Counted from the first letter of the stretch, positions 16,203 to 25,247 are shown. The stretch: DNA of 63,820 nucleotides from Paracoccaceae bacterium (GCA_023260655.1 JALQUU010000007.1:1-63820); one strand, 5' to 3'. The notes: generated from the letters alone by a model not told the origin. Translations and numbers: made by a program.

Positions 16203-16339
16203 AGTAAAATCCGCCTACAAGCCGAAAAAACTTGCCTGAGAGCGCCCAAACGCGGAAGTCCGGACGAAAACCCCTCAAGAATTCCGCCCTCCTGCCCCTC
16301 CCATCGCCTATTCTCCCCGCAAAACCAGCGAGGCCCAAT

Positions 16340-17383
16340 ATGCATGAGATGATCCCCAACCCGTGGCGCGGCCGTGGCCTACCGGGTGGCACCCTCCGCC
16401 CCTTGGCAGGGGCAAGCGCCGTCACCGCGCTGCTCTCCCGCTGCCCTGCCCATGCCGCCACGCCGCTCCTCTCCCTGCCAAGCCTCGCGCAGGAATGCGG
16501 CATTGCCGAGCTCTGGATCAAAGATGAACGCGCCCGCATGGGCCTTGGCAGTTTCAAAGCACTCGGGGCCGCTCATGCCATCGCCCGCGAAGCCGTCGCC
16601 ACCGGATCACCTGACCTCTCCACCGCCCTCAAAGGCCGCACCTTTGTTACGGCCAGCGCCGGAAACCACGGGCTTTCCGTGGCCGCAGGGGCCAAGCTCT
16701 TCGGCGCGAAGGCCATGATCTTCCTGTCCGAAGCCGTGCCCGAAGCCTTCAGCGAACGCCTCCGCGCCAAAGGGGCCGAAGTCGTCCGCGCAGGCGCCGA
16801 TTACGAAGCGAGCATGCAAGCCGCCGCCGCCACTGCCGCCGCGCAAAACCTCACCCTGCTGTCCGACAGCACATGGCCCGGCTACACCGATCTGCCCCTC
16901 CGTGTCATGGAAGGCTACCTCCAACTTGCCGCCGAAGCCGCCGCCGAAATCCCCCAGCCGCCCACGCATATCCTCTTGCAGGCAGGCGTCGGCGGATTGG
17001 CCGCAGCCGTCGCCGCCCATGCCCGTCTCGTCTGGGGTGATGCCCCTCAAATCATCGTCGTCGAACCCGATGCCGCCCCCGCCCTCCTCGAAAGCATCAG
17101 GGCAGGGCGCCTCGTCGACACCACAGGCCCCGCCTCCAACATGGGCCGCCTCGATTGCAAAACCCCCTCCATGGTGGCCCTCAACGGCCTCGCCCATGAC
17201 GCCGACCATTTCCTCACGATCACTGATACAGAGGCGGAGGCCACCGTCGCCCATCTGGCCAAGCACGGCCTGCCCACAACGCCGTCGGGCTGCGCAGGCG
17301 TCGCCGCGCTTTACGCAGGCCTCACCCTGCCCGCCACCGCCTGCGTTCTCGCCATTCTCAGCGAAGGCCCCGAAGATGTCTGA
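16340..17383 (+). CDS. PLP-dependent ammonia-lyase, diaminopropionate ammonia-lyase (DpaL)-like
   Basis: This 347-aa fold-type II PLP enzyme has its Schiff-base lysine in ERARMGLGSFKALGAAH, the ASAGNHGLSVAAGAKL cofactor loop, LLSDSTWPGYTDLP and NMGRLDCKTPS. These motifs are closer to DpaL/YgeX than to threonine dehydratase or EutB. DpaL converts 2,3-diaminopropionate to pyruvate and two ammonia. The next gene overlaps its end by 8 bases, so it heads a three-gene operon with an M24 peptidase and an Asp/Glu racemase-like protein. The natural substrate in this operon is unknown. Confidence 0.83.
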   Translation: MHEMIPNPWRGRGLPGGTLRPLAGASAVTALLSRCPAHAATPLLSLPSLAQECGIAELWIKDERARMGLGSFKALGAAHAIAREAVATGSPDLSTALKGRTFVTASAGNHGLSVAAGAKLFGAKAMIFLSEAVPEAFSERLRAKGAEVVRAGADYEASMQAAAATAAAQNLTLLSDSTWPGYTDLPLRVMEGYLQLAAEAAAEIPQPPTHILLQAGVGGLAAAVAAHARLVWGDAPQIIVVEPDAAPALLESIRAGRLVDTTGPASNMGRLDCKTPSMVALNGLAHDADHFLTITDTEAEATVAHLAKHGLPTTPSGCAGVAALYAGLTLPATACVLAILSEGPEDV

Positions 17384-18542
17384 AACCTCGCTCATCTTCC
17401 CCGCCGCAGAATTCCGCGCCCGCACCGAGCGCCTCCAAGCACAGATGGCCGCGGACGGCCTCAACGCCCTCCTCCTCACCAGCGCCGCCGATGTGTTCTA
17501 CACCACCGGATTTCTCACCCGCTTCTGGGAAAGCCCCGCGCGCCCGTGGTTCATCGTGATCCCCGCCAAGGGCGATCCCGTGGCCGTCATCCCCTCCATC
17601 GGCGCGGACCTCATGCAGAAAACATGGATCCGCACCATCCGCACATGGGACGCCCCCGATCCACGGGATGACGGGATCACCCTCCTCACCGAAACCCTTG
17701 CAGGCCTCGTCCCCGCAGGCGGCAGAATCGGCCTCCCCATGGGCCTCGAAACCCATCTCCGCATGCCGCTCGGCGATTACCAAACCCTCACAACCTGCCT
17801 CGCCAACCGCACCTTCGTCGACGCCACCGCCTGCGTCCACCGCGTCCGCGAAATCAAATCCGCCGCCGAGATCGAGAAAATCCGCGCAATCTGCGCCATC
17901 GCGGGCCGCGCCTATGCCCGCGTCCCCGAATTTGCCCGCAAAGGCCGCACCCATGCCGAGGTCTTCCGCGATTTCCAGATCGCGCTTCTCGCGGAAGGGG
18001 CCGATTGGGTCAGCTACGTCGCAGGCGGCGCCGATCAGGATGGCTATGGCGACGTGATCTCCCCCGCCGCCGACCAGCCCCTGATTGAAGGCGATATCCT
18101 GATGTTCGACACAGGCGCGGTGAAAGACGGCTACTTCTGCGATTACGACCGCAACTACTCCGTCGGCCCCGCGTCCTCCGTGGCCCGCCACGCCCAAGAA
18201 GCGCTCTGGCAAGCCACCGAAAGCACCATCGCCACCCTCCGCCCCGGCATGCGCGCGTCAGACGTCCACCGCCTCCTCACCGAAGGCCTCGCCCGCCACG
18301 GTGCCACCGCCTCGGGCGGCCGCTTGGGGCATGGTTTGGGCATCACCCTCACCGAATGGCCCTCTTTCACGCCGCTCGACTCAACGCCCCTCCGCGCCGG
18401 CATGGTCCTCACCCTCGAACCGGGCTGCTACACCCGCGATGGCCGCATCCTCGTGCATGAGGAAAACATCCTCCTCCATGAAGACCGCGTCGAACTCCTC
18501 TCGCCACGCGCCCCCCAACATCTTCCGGAACTCGACGCATGA
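17376..18542 (+). CDS. M24 metallopeptidase (Xaa-Pro aminopeptidase/creatinase family)
   Basis: The 388-aa protein has a creatinase N-terminal domain (ALLLTSAADVFYTTGF) and a pita-bread domain with all five metal ligands visible: Asp in ILMFDTGAVKDGY, Asp in FCDYDRNY, His in RLGHGLGI, Glu in TLEPGCY and Glu in VHEENI. Unlike DoeA it should therefore be a true dinuclear metal hydrolase. ATG 17376 overlaps the lyase gene by 8 bases, and the next gene overlaps it by 4. Context suggests it releases an amino acid or diamino acid from an amide for the lyase. Confidence 0.87.
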   Translation: MSETSLIFPAAEFRARTERLQAQMAADGLNALLLTSAADVFYTTGFLTRFWESPARPWFIVIPAKGDPVAVIPSIGADLMQKTWIRTIRTWDAPDPRDDGITLLTETLAGLVPAGGRIGLPMGLETHLRMPLGDYQTLTTCLANRTFVDATACVHRVREIKSAAEIEKIRAICAIAGRAYARVPEFARKGRTHAEVFRDFQIALLAEGADWVSYVAGGADQDGYGDVISPAADQPLIEGDILMFDTGAVKDGYFCDYDRNYSVGPASSVARHAQEALWQATESTIATLRPGMRASDVHRLLTEGLARHGATASGGRLGHGLGITLTEWPSFTPLDSTPLRAGMVLTLEPGCYTRDGRILVHEENILLHEDRVELLSPRAPQHLPELDA

Positions 18543-19258
18543 GCGCCTTTCCCTACACCCTCGAAACCAGCCCCATCCCCCGCCTCGGTCTCGTGGTGCT
18601 GCAAGTCGATGAAACCATCGAAGAGGATTTCCGCCGCATCTTCCCGCCGGAAATCGCCCGCCTCCATGTCTCCCGCATCCCCTCGGGGGCCGAACTGAAC
18701 CCCGATACGATTGCCGAGATGGAAGGCGCGCTGCCCGCCGCCACCAGCCTCCTGCCGGGGTATGAGCCCTTCGATGCCGTGGGCTATGCCTGCACCTCCG
18801 GCACCACTCTCATCGGCGCGGACCGCGTGCACGCCCTTATCTCGGAAGCCGTGCCCACCAAAGCGGCCACCAACCCGCTCACCGCCACCCTCGCCGCCTG
18901 CGAACACCTCGGCCTCAAGCGTCTTGGCATCGTCTCGCCCTATATCGCCTCGGTCGCCACCCCGATCCGCAACGCCTTCACCGCCGCAGGTCTCACCGTG
19001 CCGGAAACCCTCTCTTTCGGAGAAGAAGTCGAGGCCCGCGTCGCCCGTATCGCGCCCGCCTCCATCGCGGAAGCCGCCCGCACCCTCTCGCAACGCACAG
19101 AGCTTGATGGCATCTTCCTCTCCTGCACCAATCTCCGCACGCTCGACATCCTCGCGCCCCTGAAGCGCGAACTGGGCATCCCGATCCTCAGCTCCAACCA
19201 AGCTCTGGCCTGGCACATGGCCCGCCTCTCCGGCATCGAAATCGCCCCCATCCTCTAA
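18539..19258 (+). CDS. Aspartate/glutamate racemase superfamily protein (EutA/maleate isomerase-like)
   Basis: The 239-aa protein of the Asp/Glu racemase superfamily shows the two cysteine sites expected: VGYACTSGTTLIGADR (first Cys) and GIFLSCTNLRTLDI (second Cys), with the N-terminal RLGLVVLQVDETIEEDF of the EutA/arylmalonate decarboxylase/maleate isomerase branch. EutA proteins accompany hydroxyectoine utilisation. Here the partner lyase is DpaL-like and no EutC is present, so the role is open. Racemisation or cis-trans isomerisation of the substrate is plausible. The start overlaps the M24 stop (ATGA). Confidence 0.83.
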   Translation: MSAFPYTLETSPIPRLGLVVLQVDETIEEDFRRIFPPEIARLHVSRIPSGAELNPDTIAEMEGALPAATSLLPGYEPFDAVGYACTSGTTLIGADRVHALISEAVPTKAATNPLTATLAACEHLGLKRLGIVSPYIASVATPIRNAFTAAGLTVPETLSFGEEVEARVARIAPASIAEAARTLSQRTELDGIFLSCTNLRTLDILAPLKRELGIPILSSNQALAWHMARLSGIEIAPIL

Positions 19259-19394
19259 CGCAATCGGGTAGGGCCTCCGTCCCTGAATGGGATGCTTGCT
19301 CCAAAGCCCGCCTTCCGCCATCACTGGCACGTTCAAAGTTTCCGGCCGCCTCGGAGGAGAGGCCGCCAAACCGATAAGATAAACAGGGAAGACC

Positions 19395-20507
19395 ATGCAA
19401 AAGACTGTCGTGAACAGCTGGAACGAGTGGGATCCACTCAAACACGTGATCGTGGGGCGTGCCGATAACTGCCACATCCCCCCCGAGGAACCCGCGCTCG
19501 ACGCCAAAGTGCCGGAAGACAGCGACATGCGCGGCCAATGGGGCCGCCGTCCTCAAGAAACCATCGACCGCGCAAACGAGCTTCTCGACAATTTCGCTCG
19601 CCAACTCGAAGCGCGCGGCGTCCGCGTCGATCGCCCCACCCCGGTCGACCATTCGCTCCCCGTCACGACGCCTGATTTCCACACCGGAAGCCAGTTCGGC
19701 TGCATGCCGCCCCGTGACGTGCTTCTCACTGTCGGCTCCGAAATCCTCGAAGCCACCATGTCCTACCGCTGCCGCTGGTTCGAATACCTGAACTACCGCC
19801 CGCTGATGCAGCAATACTGGAACGAGGACCCCAACTTCCGCCACGAGGCCGCCCCCAAACCGCGCCTCACGGATGCCGATTACCACCCCGATTATCTCAG
19901 CGAGAAAATCGGCGTCGAGAAGCGCCTCAAATGGGCCGCCGAGAAGTTCTTCGTCACCACCGAGGAAGAGCCGCTCTTCGACGCCGCCGACGTCCTGCGC
20001 TTCGGCCGTGATCTCGTGGTCCAGCACGGCTTCACCACGAACCTCAAAGGCATCGAATGGCTGCGCCGCCACTTCCCCAATCACCGCGTCCACGCCGTGA
20101 ACTTCCCCGGCGACCCCTACCCGATCCACATCGACGCCACCTTCACGCCCCTGCGTCCGGGCCTGATCCTGAACAACCCGCAGCGCCGCCTGCCGTCTGA
20201 CCAGCGCGAGATGTTCGAGAAGAACGGTTGGGAAATCGTCGACAGCGCCCAGCCCGCGCACAACCAGCCCCCGCCGCTCTGCTACTCCTCGGTGTGGTTG
20301 TCGATGAACGTCCTTGTCCTCGACCCCAAAACCGTCTGCGTCGAGAAATCTGAGGTCTATCAGGCCGAGCAGATGGATAAACTTGGCATGGAAGTCGTCG
20401 AAGTTGACCTCCGCGACGCCTACGCCTTCGGCGGCGGCCTCCACTGCTGCACCGCCGACGTCTACCGCGAAGGCACCTGCGAAGACTACTTCCCGCACCT
20501 CTCCTGA
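19395..20507 (+). CDS. Amidinotransferase (glycine amidinotransferase family)
   Basis: The 370-aa protein is a close relative of arginine:glycine amidinotransferase. It shows the N-terminal NSWNEWDPLKHVIVGRAD, the Asp of LFDAADVLRFG, the His of PYPIHIDATF and the catalytic Cys in GGGLHCCTADVYREG, in the AGAT order. It should transfer the amidino group of arginine to an amine acceptor (glycine or another omega-amino acid), yielding ornithine and a guanidino compound. A ureohydrolase follows 122 bases downstream, past a terminator, which could hydrolyse that product or regenerate the acceptor. Confidence 0.88.
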   Translation: MQKTVVNSWNEWDPLKHVIVGRADNCHIPPEEPALDAKVPEDSDMRGQWGRRPQETIDRANELLDNFARQLEARGVRVDRPTPVDHSLPVTTPDFHTGSQFGCMPPRDVLLTVGSEILEATMSYRCRWFEYLNYRPLMQQYWNEDPNFRHEAAPKPRLTDADYHPDYLSEKIGVEKRLKWAAEKFFVTTEEEPLFDAADVLRFGRDLVVQHGFTTNLKGIEWLRRHFPNHRVHAVNFPGDPYPIHIDATFTPLRPGLILNNPQRRLPSDQREMFEKNGWEIVDSAQPAHNQPPPLCYSSVWLSMNVLVLDPKTVCVEKSEVYQAEQMDKLGMEVVEVDLRDAYAFGGGLHCCTADVYREGTCEDYFPHLS

Positions 20508-20526
20508 TAGAGGCAATCAAAACCCC

Positions 20527-20560
20527 AAAGGCCGCGCCCCGAGCGTGGCCTTTTTCTTTT
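20527..20560 (+). terminator. Rho-independent terminator after the amidinotransferase gene
   Basis: AAAGGCCGCGC (20527-20537) pairs with GCGTGGCCTTT (20543-20553) with one G-T wobble, followed by a T-rich tail (TTCTTTT). It ends the amidinotransferase transcript, so the ureohydrolase needs its own promoter or read-through. Confidence 0.82.
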
Positions 20561-20629
20561 CTGCATCCCGCTTGAATTGCTCCCCTGAACGCGCTCTAGT
20601 TTTCCAGAAAGCCAACAGCGAGAACCCTC

Positions 20630-21604
20630 ATGACCGAGCGCAACCAACCCCTTGGCGGCAATGACATGCCCCGTTTCGGTGGCCCCGCCACCATGATGCG
20701 CCTGCCCTCGGCCACCTCTCCTGAAGGCCTCGACGTGGCCTTCATCGGCATCCCGATGGACCACGGCACCTCGAACCGCCCCGGCACCCGCCTCGGCCCG
20801 CGCCAGATCCGTGACGAAAGCCGCATGCTCCGCCCCTATAACATGGCCACCGGCGCGGCTCCCTTTGATCACCTGCAAGTCGCCGATCTGGGCGATGTGC
20901 CGATCAACACCTTCGATCTGAAGAAGTCCGTCGACATTATCACCGCCCATTACAACACCGTTCTGGAAAGCGGCGTGATCCCCCTTACCCTCGGCGGCGA
21001 TCACACCCTCACATGGCCCATCCTTCGTGCCATCAAACAGCGCCACGGCCCCGTCGCCCTCATCCATATCGACGCCCATGCCGACATCAACGAAACCATG
21101 TTCGGTGAAACCGTCGCCCATGGCTGCCCCTTCCGCCGCGCATGGGAAGACGGCTGCCTCGACAACAACAAAGTCTTCCAGATCGGCCTGCGCGGCACCG
21201 GCTACGCCCCCGAGGATTTCGACTGGGCCCGCGACCAAGGCTGGACCGTAATCCAAGCCGAAGAATGCTGGGGCAAATCCCTCTCGGGCCTCATGGCCCA
21301 GATCCGCGCCAAGATCGGCAATACGCCCGTCTACATCAGCTACGATATCGACAGCCTCGACCCCGCCTTCGCCCCCGGCACCGGCACCGTCGAACCGGGC
21401 GGGCTTTCCACATGGCAGGCGCTCGAAATCATCCGCGGATGCGCGGGCCTCAACATCGTCGGCGGTGATCTCGTCGAGGTCTCGCCCCCCTACGATCCCA
21501 GCGGCAACACCGCCCTCATCGGTGCGAACCTGCTCTACGAAATGCTCTGCGTCCTGCCCGGCGTGCCTCAGAAAACGCCGCGCGGCTCGGGGATGGTGTT
21601 CTAA
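20630..21604 (+). CDS. Ureohydrolase (agmatinase/guanidinobutyrase family)
   Basis: The 324-aa member of the arginase/agmatinase family has all Mn-binding motifs: LGGDHTLTWP, HIDAHADINE and SYDIDSLDPAFAPGTG, plus VGGDLVEVSPPYD near the C-terminus. GIPMDHGTSNRPGTRLGPRQIR is typical of the agmatinase/guanidinobutyrase branch. It hydrolyses a guanidino compound to an amine and urea. The neighbouring amidinotransferase suggests guanidinoacetate or a guanidino-acid as substrate rather than agmatine. Its stop lies 1 base from the stop of the convergent aminotransferase. Confidence 0.9.
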   Translation: MTERNQPLGGNDMPRFGGPATMMRLPSATSPEGLDVAFIGIPMDHGTSNRPGTRLGPRQIRDESRMLRPYNMATGAAPFDHLQVADLGDVPINTFDLKKSVDIITAHYNTVLESGVIPLTLGGDHTLTWPILRAIKQRHGPVALIHIDAHADINETMFGETVAHGCPFRRAWEDGCLDNNKVFQIGLRGTGYAPEDFDWARDQGWTVIQAEECWGKSLSGLMAQIRAKIGNTPVYISYDIDSLDPAFAPGTGTVEPGGLSTWQALEIIRGCAGLNIVGGDLVEVSPPYDPSGNTALIGANLLYEMLCVLPGVPQKTPRGSGMVF

Positions 21605-21605
21605 C

Positions 21606-22511
21606 TCACCCCCCGTAAGGCACATCCTCTCGGAACTCGGGCCGCATCATCCAGTCGAAGTAGCTTTCGCGCAGCGCCGCCGATTTCGGCCCCGGCGTGC
21701 CGTTCGAATAGGTCCGGTCATTCACCCGCGTCACAGGCAGAATGCCACCCGACGAGGTGGTGAGGAAAATCTCCTCCGCCTCCAAAAACTCTTCCATCGG
21801 CAAGGGGCGCTTCTCGACCGTATACCCATGCGCCTCGCACATCTCGATTGCCGTCCGCCGAGTAAGCCCGTGCAACACGCCGTGATCCGATGTCACCACC
21901 CGATCCCCTTGAATGATAAACGCGTTGAACCCCGGACCTTCGGTCACATTGCCCGCATGGTCGGTCAGAAGCACCGTATCGAACTCGCGGTCCTTCGCCG
22001 CGAACAGCCCTTGGGTGAAATCACCCCAATGGTAATTCTTCGCGCGCGGGTTCACGCAGTCTTCGGGAATGCGGTGGATATCGTCGGGGATATACACGCT
22101 CACCCCGCGCACCACGCGATCAAGCGGGATGATGTTCACATAGGGAACACACCACGCGAAGAAGTGGTTGGCGCAGAACCGCGGATCCCGCGTGCCCGGC
22201 ACAATCGGCGCGCCGCGCGAGCACACCATAGCCACATAGGCCTCCCTGAGGCCCGACGCCGCCACCATGTCGATCAGCGCCTGCCGGATCTCCGCGCGGT
22301 CCATCCCCGGTGCGAGCCGCAGATCCGCCATCGAGGCCATGAACCGGTCAAGGTAATCCTCCAGCCGGAAGAACGCACCTTTCCACACGGGCACCACGTC
22401 ATAGGTCACGTCGCTATGCGTCAGCCCCCAGTCGAGCACCCCCATAGAGGCCTCGCCGATGGGCATGATCTTCCCGCGCATCCACGCCGCACCCGCACTG
22501 AAATCCGCCAT
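21606..22511 (-). CDS. Class IV (branched-chain/D-amino acid type) PLP aminotransferase
   Basis: This is a 301-aa fold-type IV aminotransferase. The PLP lysine is in NPRAKNYHWGDF, followed by TDHAGNVTEGPGFNAFII (Glu binding the pyridine nitrogen), LHGLTRRTAIEMC and the TTSSGGILPVTRVND phosphate loop. I start at ATG 22511, which has GGAGG 8 bases upstream; the frame is open further to 22571 without support. It lies between the ureohydrolase and an M20 amidohydrolase. The substrate is not determined; the variant N-terminus LTHSDVTYDVV is not that of IlvE. Confidence 0.87.
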   Translation of the reverse strand: MADFSAGAAWMRGKIMPIGEASMGVLDWGLTHSDVTYDVVPVWKGAFFRLEDYLDRFMASMADLRLAPGMDRAEIRQALIDMVAASGLREAYVAMVCSRGAPIVPGTRDPRFCANHFFAWCVPYVNIIPLDRVVRGVSVYIPDDIHRIPEDCVNPRAKNYHWGDFTQGLFAAKDREFDTVLLTDHAGNVTEGPGFNAFIIQGDRVVTSDHGVLHGLTRRTAIEMCEAHGYTVEKRPLPMEEFLEAEEIFLTTSSGGILPVTRVNDRTYSNGTPGPKSAALRESYFDWMMRPEFREDVPYGG

Positions 22512-22666
22512 AGCCCTGCCTCCCGCATCCGAATTTCCGCGATCCTGCACCGCCGCGCCGCCTTCGGTCAATCGGCCCCTTTCCGTGCATTATCCACCTT
22601 GGAACTCCCCACGCCCGAGGCCTAAGATCATCCCCAGATGATGCCCCCAACGCAAAGACCGATCCC

Positions 22667-24091
22667 ATGAACGAACATCCCCTTTGGGCCTATGTCGAAA
22701 AGGCCCACCCCCGCTTCCGCGAATTGAGTGACCGTGTCTGGGCCACCCCCGAAACCTGCTACACCGAAAGCGCCTCGGCCGCCGCGCATCTCGAAGAACT
22801 CCGCTACCAAGGCTTCCGCATCACCGAAAACATCGCGGATATCCCCACGGCCCTCATGGGCGAAGCAGGCGAAGGCGGCCCCGTGATCGCGTTCTTGGGC
22901 GAATTCGACGCCCTCGCAGGCCTCAGCCAACAAGCCGACGTGGCCGAACAGATCCCCCTAGAAGCGGGCGCAAACGGGCACGGTTGCGGGCATAACCTTC
23001 TGGGTTCCGGCGCCATGCTCGCCGCCACTGCCGTCAAGAACTGGCTCGAAGCCACCGGCACCAAAGGCCGCGTCCGTTACTACGGCTGCCCCGCCGAAGA
23101 AGGCGGTGCCGCGAAAGCCTTCATGGTCCGTAGCGGTGCTTTCGATGATGTCGACATCGCCATCACTTGGCACCCCGGCAGCCTCCCCGGCCTCGTGCGC
23201 GGCAGCTCGCTCGCCAATGCCCGTGTCGATTTCACCTTCCACGGCAAAGCCGCCCATGCCGCCGCAGCCCCGCACCTCGGGCGCAGCGCACTCGATGCGG
23301 TCGAACTGATGAACGTCGGCATCAATTACCTGCGCGAACACATGCCCGACGAGGCCCGCATCCATTACGCCTATATCGAGGCGGGCGGCATCTCCCCCAA
23401 CGTCGTGCAGGCCCAAGCCAAGGTCCGCTACGTCGTGCGCGACGCCACGGGCCCCACCATGCTCGCGCTTCTCGAACGCGTTCGCAAAGTGGCAGACGGT
23501 GCCGCTCTCATGACCGAAACCCGCGTCGAAAGCTGCGTCCTTGCCGCCGTCTCCAACCTGATCTACAACGCCCCCCTCGGCGAAGCGATGCAGCGCCACC
23601 TCGAACAACTCGGCCCGCCCGCCTTCACCGCCGAAGACGTGGCCTATGCCCAGAAGTTCCAAGACACCCTGACAGACGCCGACATCGCCACCGCCTACCG
23701 CTTCATGGGCATCACCGAAGAGGCGCGCAAAGCGCTGCCCGATTTCGTCGTGCCCATCACCGCCCCCGAGGTCAATATGGGAGGCTCCACCGATGTGGCC
23801 GATGTGAGTTGGGTCGTGCCCACCGTGCAATTCTGGGGCGCGAACCACGCCATCGGCACCCAGCTTCATAGCTGGCAAGCCACAGCACAGGGCAAAGGTG
23901 ATCCGGCGATCAAAGGCATGGTCCACGCCGCCGCCGTCATGGCCGCAACGGGGGCCGAGGCAATGATCAACGCCGATCTCCGCGCCGCCGCCAAAGCCGA
24001 TCTCGCCAAGCGCGTCGGCCCCAAGGGCTATGTCTGCCCGCTCCCCGAAGGTGCGGCTCCGCCCATCGCGGAAATGGGCGGCAAGGTCTGA
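22667..24091 (+). CDS. M20 family amidohydrolase (AbgB-like)
   Basis: The 474-aa M20D peptidase resembles the p-aminobenzoyl-glutamate hydrolase subunit AbgB. Metal ligands can be read in GEFDAL, GHGCGHNLLGSGAM, CPAEEGGAAKAFM and DIAITWHPG; the dimerisation lid insert follows (FHGKAAHAAAAPHLGRSALDAVELMN). The C-terminal VNMGGSTDVADVSWVVPTVQFW restores the last His/Asp region. It cleaves an N-acyl or aminobenzoyl amide in the cytoplasm. No AbgA or AbgT partner is adjacent. It is divergent from the class IV aminotransferase gene. Confidence 0.88.
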   Translation: MNEHPLWAYVEKAHPRFRELSDRVWATPETCYTESASAAAHLEELRYQGFRITENIADIPTALMGEAGEGGPVIAFLGEFDALAGLSQQADVAEQIPLEAGANGHGCGHNLLGSGAMLAATAVKNWLEATGTKGRVRYYGCPAEEGGAAKAFMVRSGAFDDVDIAITWHPGSLPGLVRGSSLANARVDFTFHGKAAHAAAAPHLGRSALDAVELMNVGINYLREHMPDEARIHYAYIEAGGISPNVVQAQAKVRYVVRDATGPTMLALLERVRKVADGAALMTETRVESCVLAAVSNLIYNAPLGEAMQRHLEQLGPPAFTAEDVAYAQKFQDTLTDADIATAYRFMGITEEARKALPDFVVPITAPEVNMGGSTDVADVSWVVPTVQFWGANHAIGTQLHSWQATAQGKGDPAIKGMVHAAAVMAATGAEAMINADLRAAAKADLAKRVGPKGYVCPLPEGAAPPIAEMGGKV

Positions 24092-24095
24092 TCGC

Positions 24096-25196
24096 TCAAG
24101 GGGCCTTCCGCTCCCAGCGGAGGCCCGCCTTGGTCCCCATCGCGAAGCCCGTGAAGTCACCCGTCAAGTAACGGGCGCGCGCCGCGTCGCCTTTCACATG
24201 CAGGTCCAGAAACGCCAGCGCCACGTGCTGGGCGATATTGTTCATCGCCACCGAGTCCCAAACTGCATCAGCGTAATGCTCGAACGGCACGAACTCCAGA
24301 TGCTCCGACCGCGCCCAGGATTCCGCCGGCGCAGGGATCGGGGCCGCCGCATTATGCCCTGCATTCACGAAGGTCAGGAGGTGCCGCTCCACGCCCACCG
24401 CCTCCTCGAAAATCCGCCGCATCCCCGTTTCATACCCAGAGGTATGATCCTCGCTCCCCGCCATCACCATCATCGGCACCGCGATCCGCGCCAGCCCGTC
24501 CGCTTGCCACAGATCATACTGCCGCCCCCACGGCCCGATGGCGATAATCGCCTTCAACGCCGGATCAACCTCCGGCGCGCGGTAGTGTTCCCAAAGCCCC
24601 CGCTCCGGTGCGTAATCCGAGGCCAGAGCCACTTCCGAAATCCCCGCCCCCGCCGCGATCAGCGCGCCATAGCCGCCCATCGAATAGCCGATAATCGCCG
24701 AGCGCGAGCAATCCGCCCGCCCCGCCAAAGCCTGCCGCACAAAGGCGGTATCCTTCGGCCGATTAACCAGTGTCGACGCAATCGCACGTTTGTCGGCATA
24801 GGTGCTGTCCGTGTGATCCACCGACGCCACCATATACCCGTGCGACGCCAGCTTCTCCCCCAGATGGCTCAATAAATAGCGGTTCCCCGGATAGCCATGC
24901 GAGAGGATCACCAGCGGGAATTCCGCCCCCAAAGGCACCGCATCCCGCCGCGCCGAACCGTGTAACATGGCCCAACCATGCCCGTCCCTGATAAGCGTAC
25001 GGTAAGGCTCGTCGCGCCCGCTGCCAGCCTTCGCGGGATACCACAATTCCACCCGCAAAGCCCGATCCGAAACACCCCCCGCCGCCACATCCGGCTGCGC
25101 GGGATTAACGAGATCAAGCGTCTCCACGCCCACGGCATAGTCCCCGAATGCCGCCAGTTCCGGCGCATCCGGCCGCGTCAGATCAATCCGGTTCAT
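24096..25196 (-). CDS. Alpha/beta hydrolase (dienelactone hydrolase/PAF-acetylhydrolase-like)
   Basis: The 366-aa hydrolase has the oxyanion region LVILSHGYPGNRYLLSHLGEKLASHGY, the nucleophile elbow IGYSMGGYGAL, an Asp in AGSEDHTSGYE and a His in VNAGHNAAA. It resembles the large dienelactone/PAF-acetylhydrolase esterases. I place the start at ATG 25196 (MNRIDLTRP); the frame continues to 25235. No signal peptide is visible. It ends 4 bases from the convergent M20 gene. The natural substrate is unknown. Confidence 0.82.
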   Translation of the reverse strand: MNRIDLTRPDAPELAAFGDYAVGVETLDLVNPAQPDVAAGGVSDRALRVELWYPAKAGSGRDEPYRTLIRDGHGWAMLHGSARRDAVPLGAEFPLVILSHGYPGNRYLLSHLGEKLASHGYMVASVDHTDSTYADKRAIASTLVNRPKDTAFVRQALAGRADCSRSAIIGYSMGGYGALIAAGAGISEVALASDYAPERGLWEHYRAPEVDPALKAIIAIGPWGRQYDLWQADGLARIAVPMMVMAGSEDHTSGYETGMRRIFEEAVGVERHLLTFVNAGHNAAAPIPAPAESWARSEHLEFVPFEHYADAVWDSVAMNNIAQHVALAFLDLHVKGDAARARYLTGDFTGFAMGTKAGLRWERKAP

Positions 25197-25247
25197 TGCT
25201 CTATCATCCCTCGCGCCGACTACAGCGAGGGTCATACGACATGAAGA

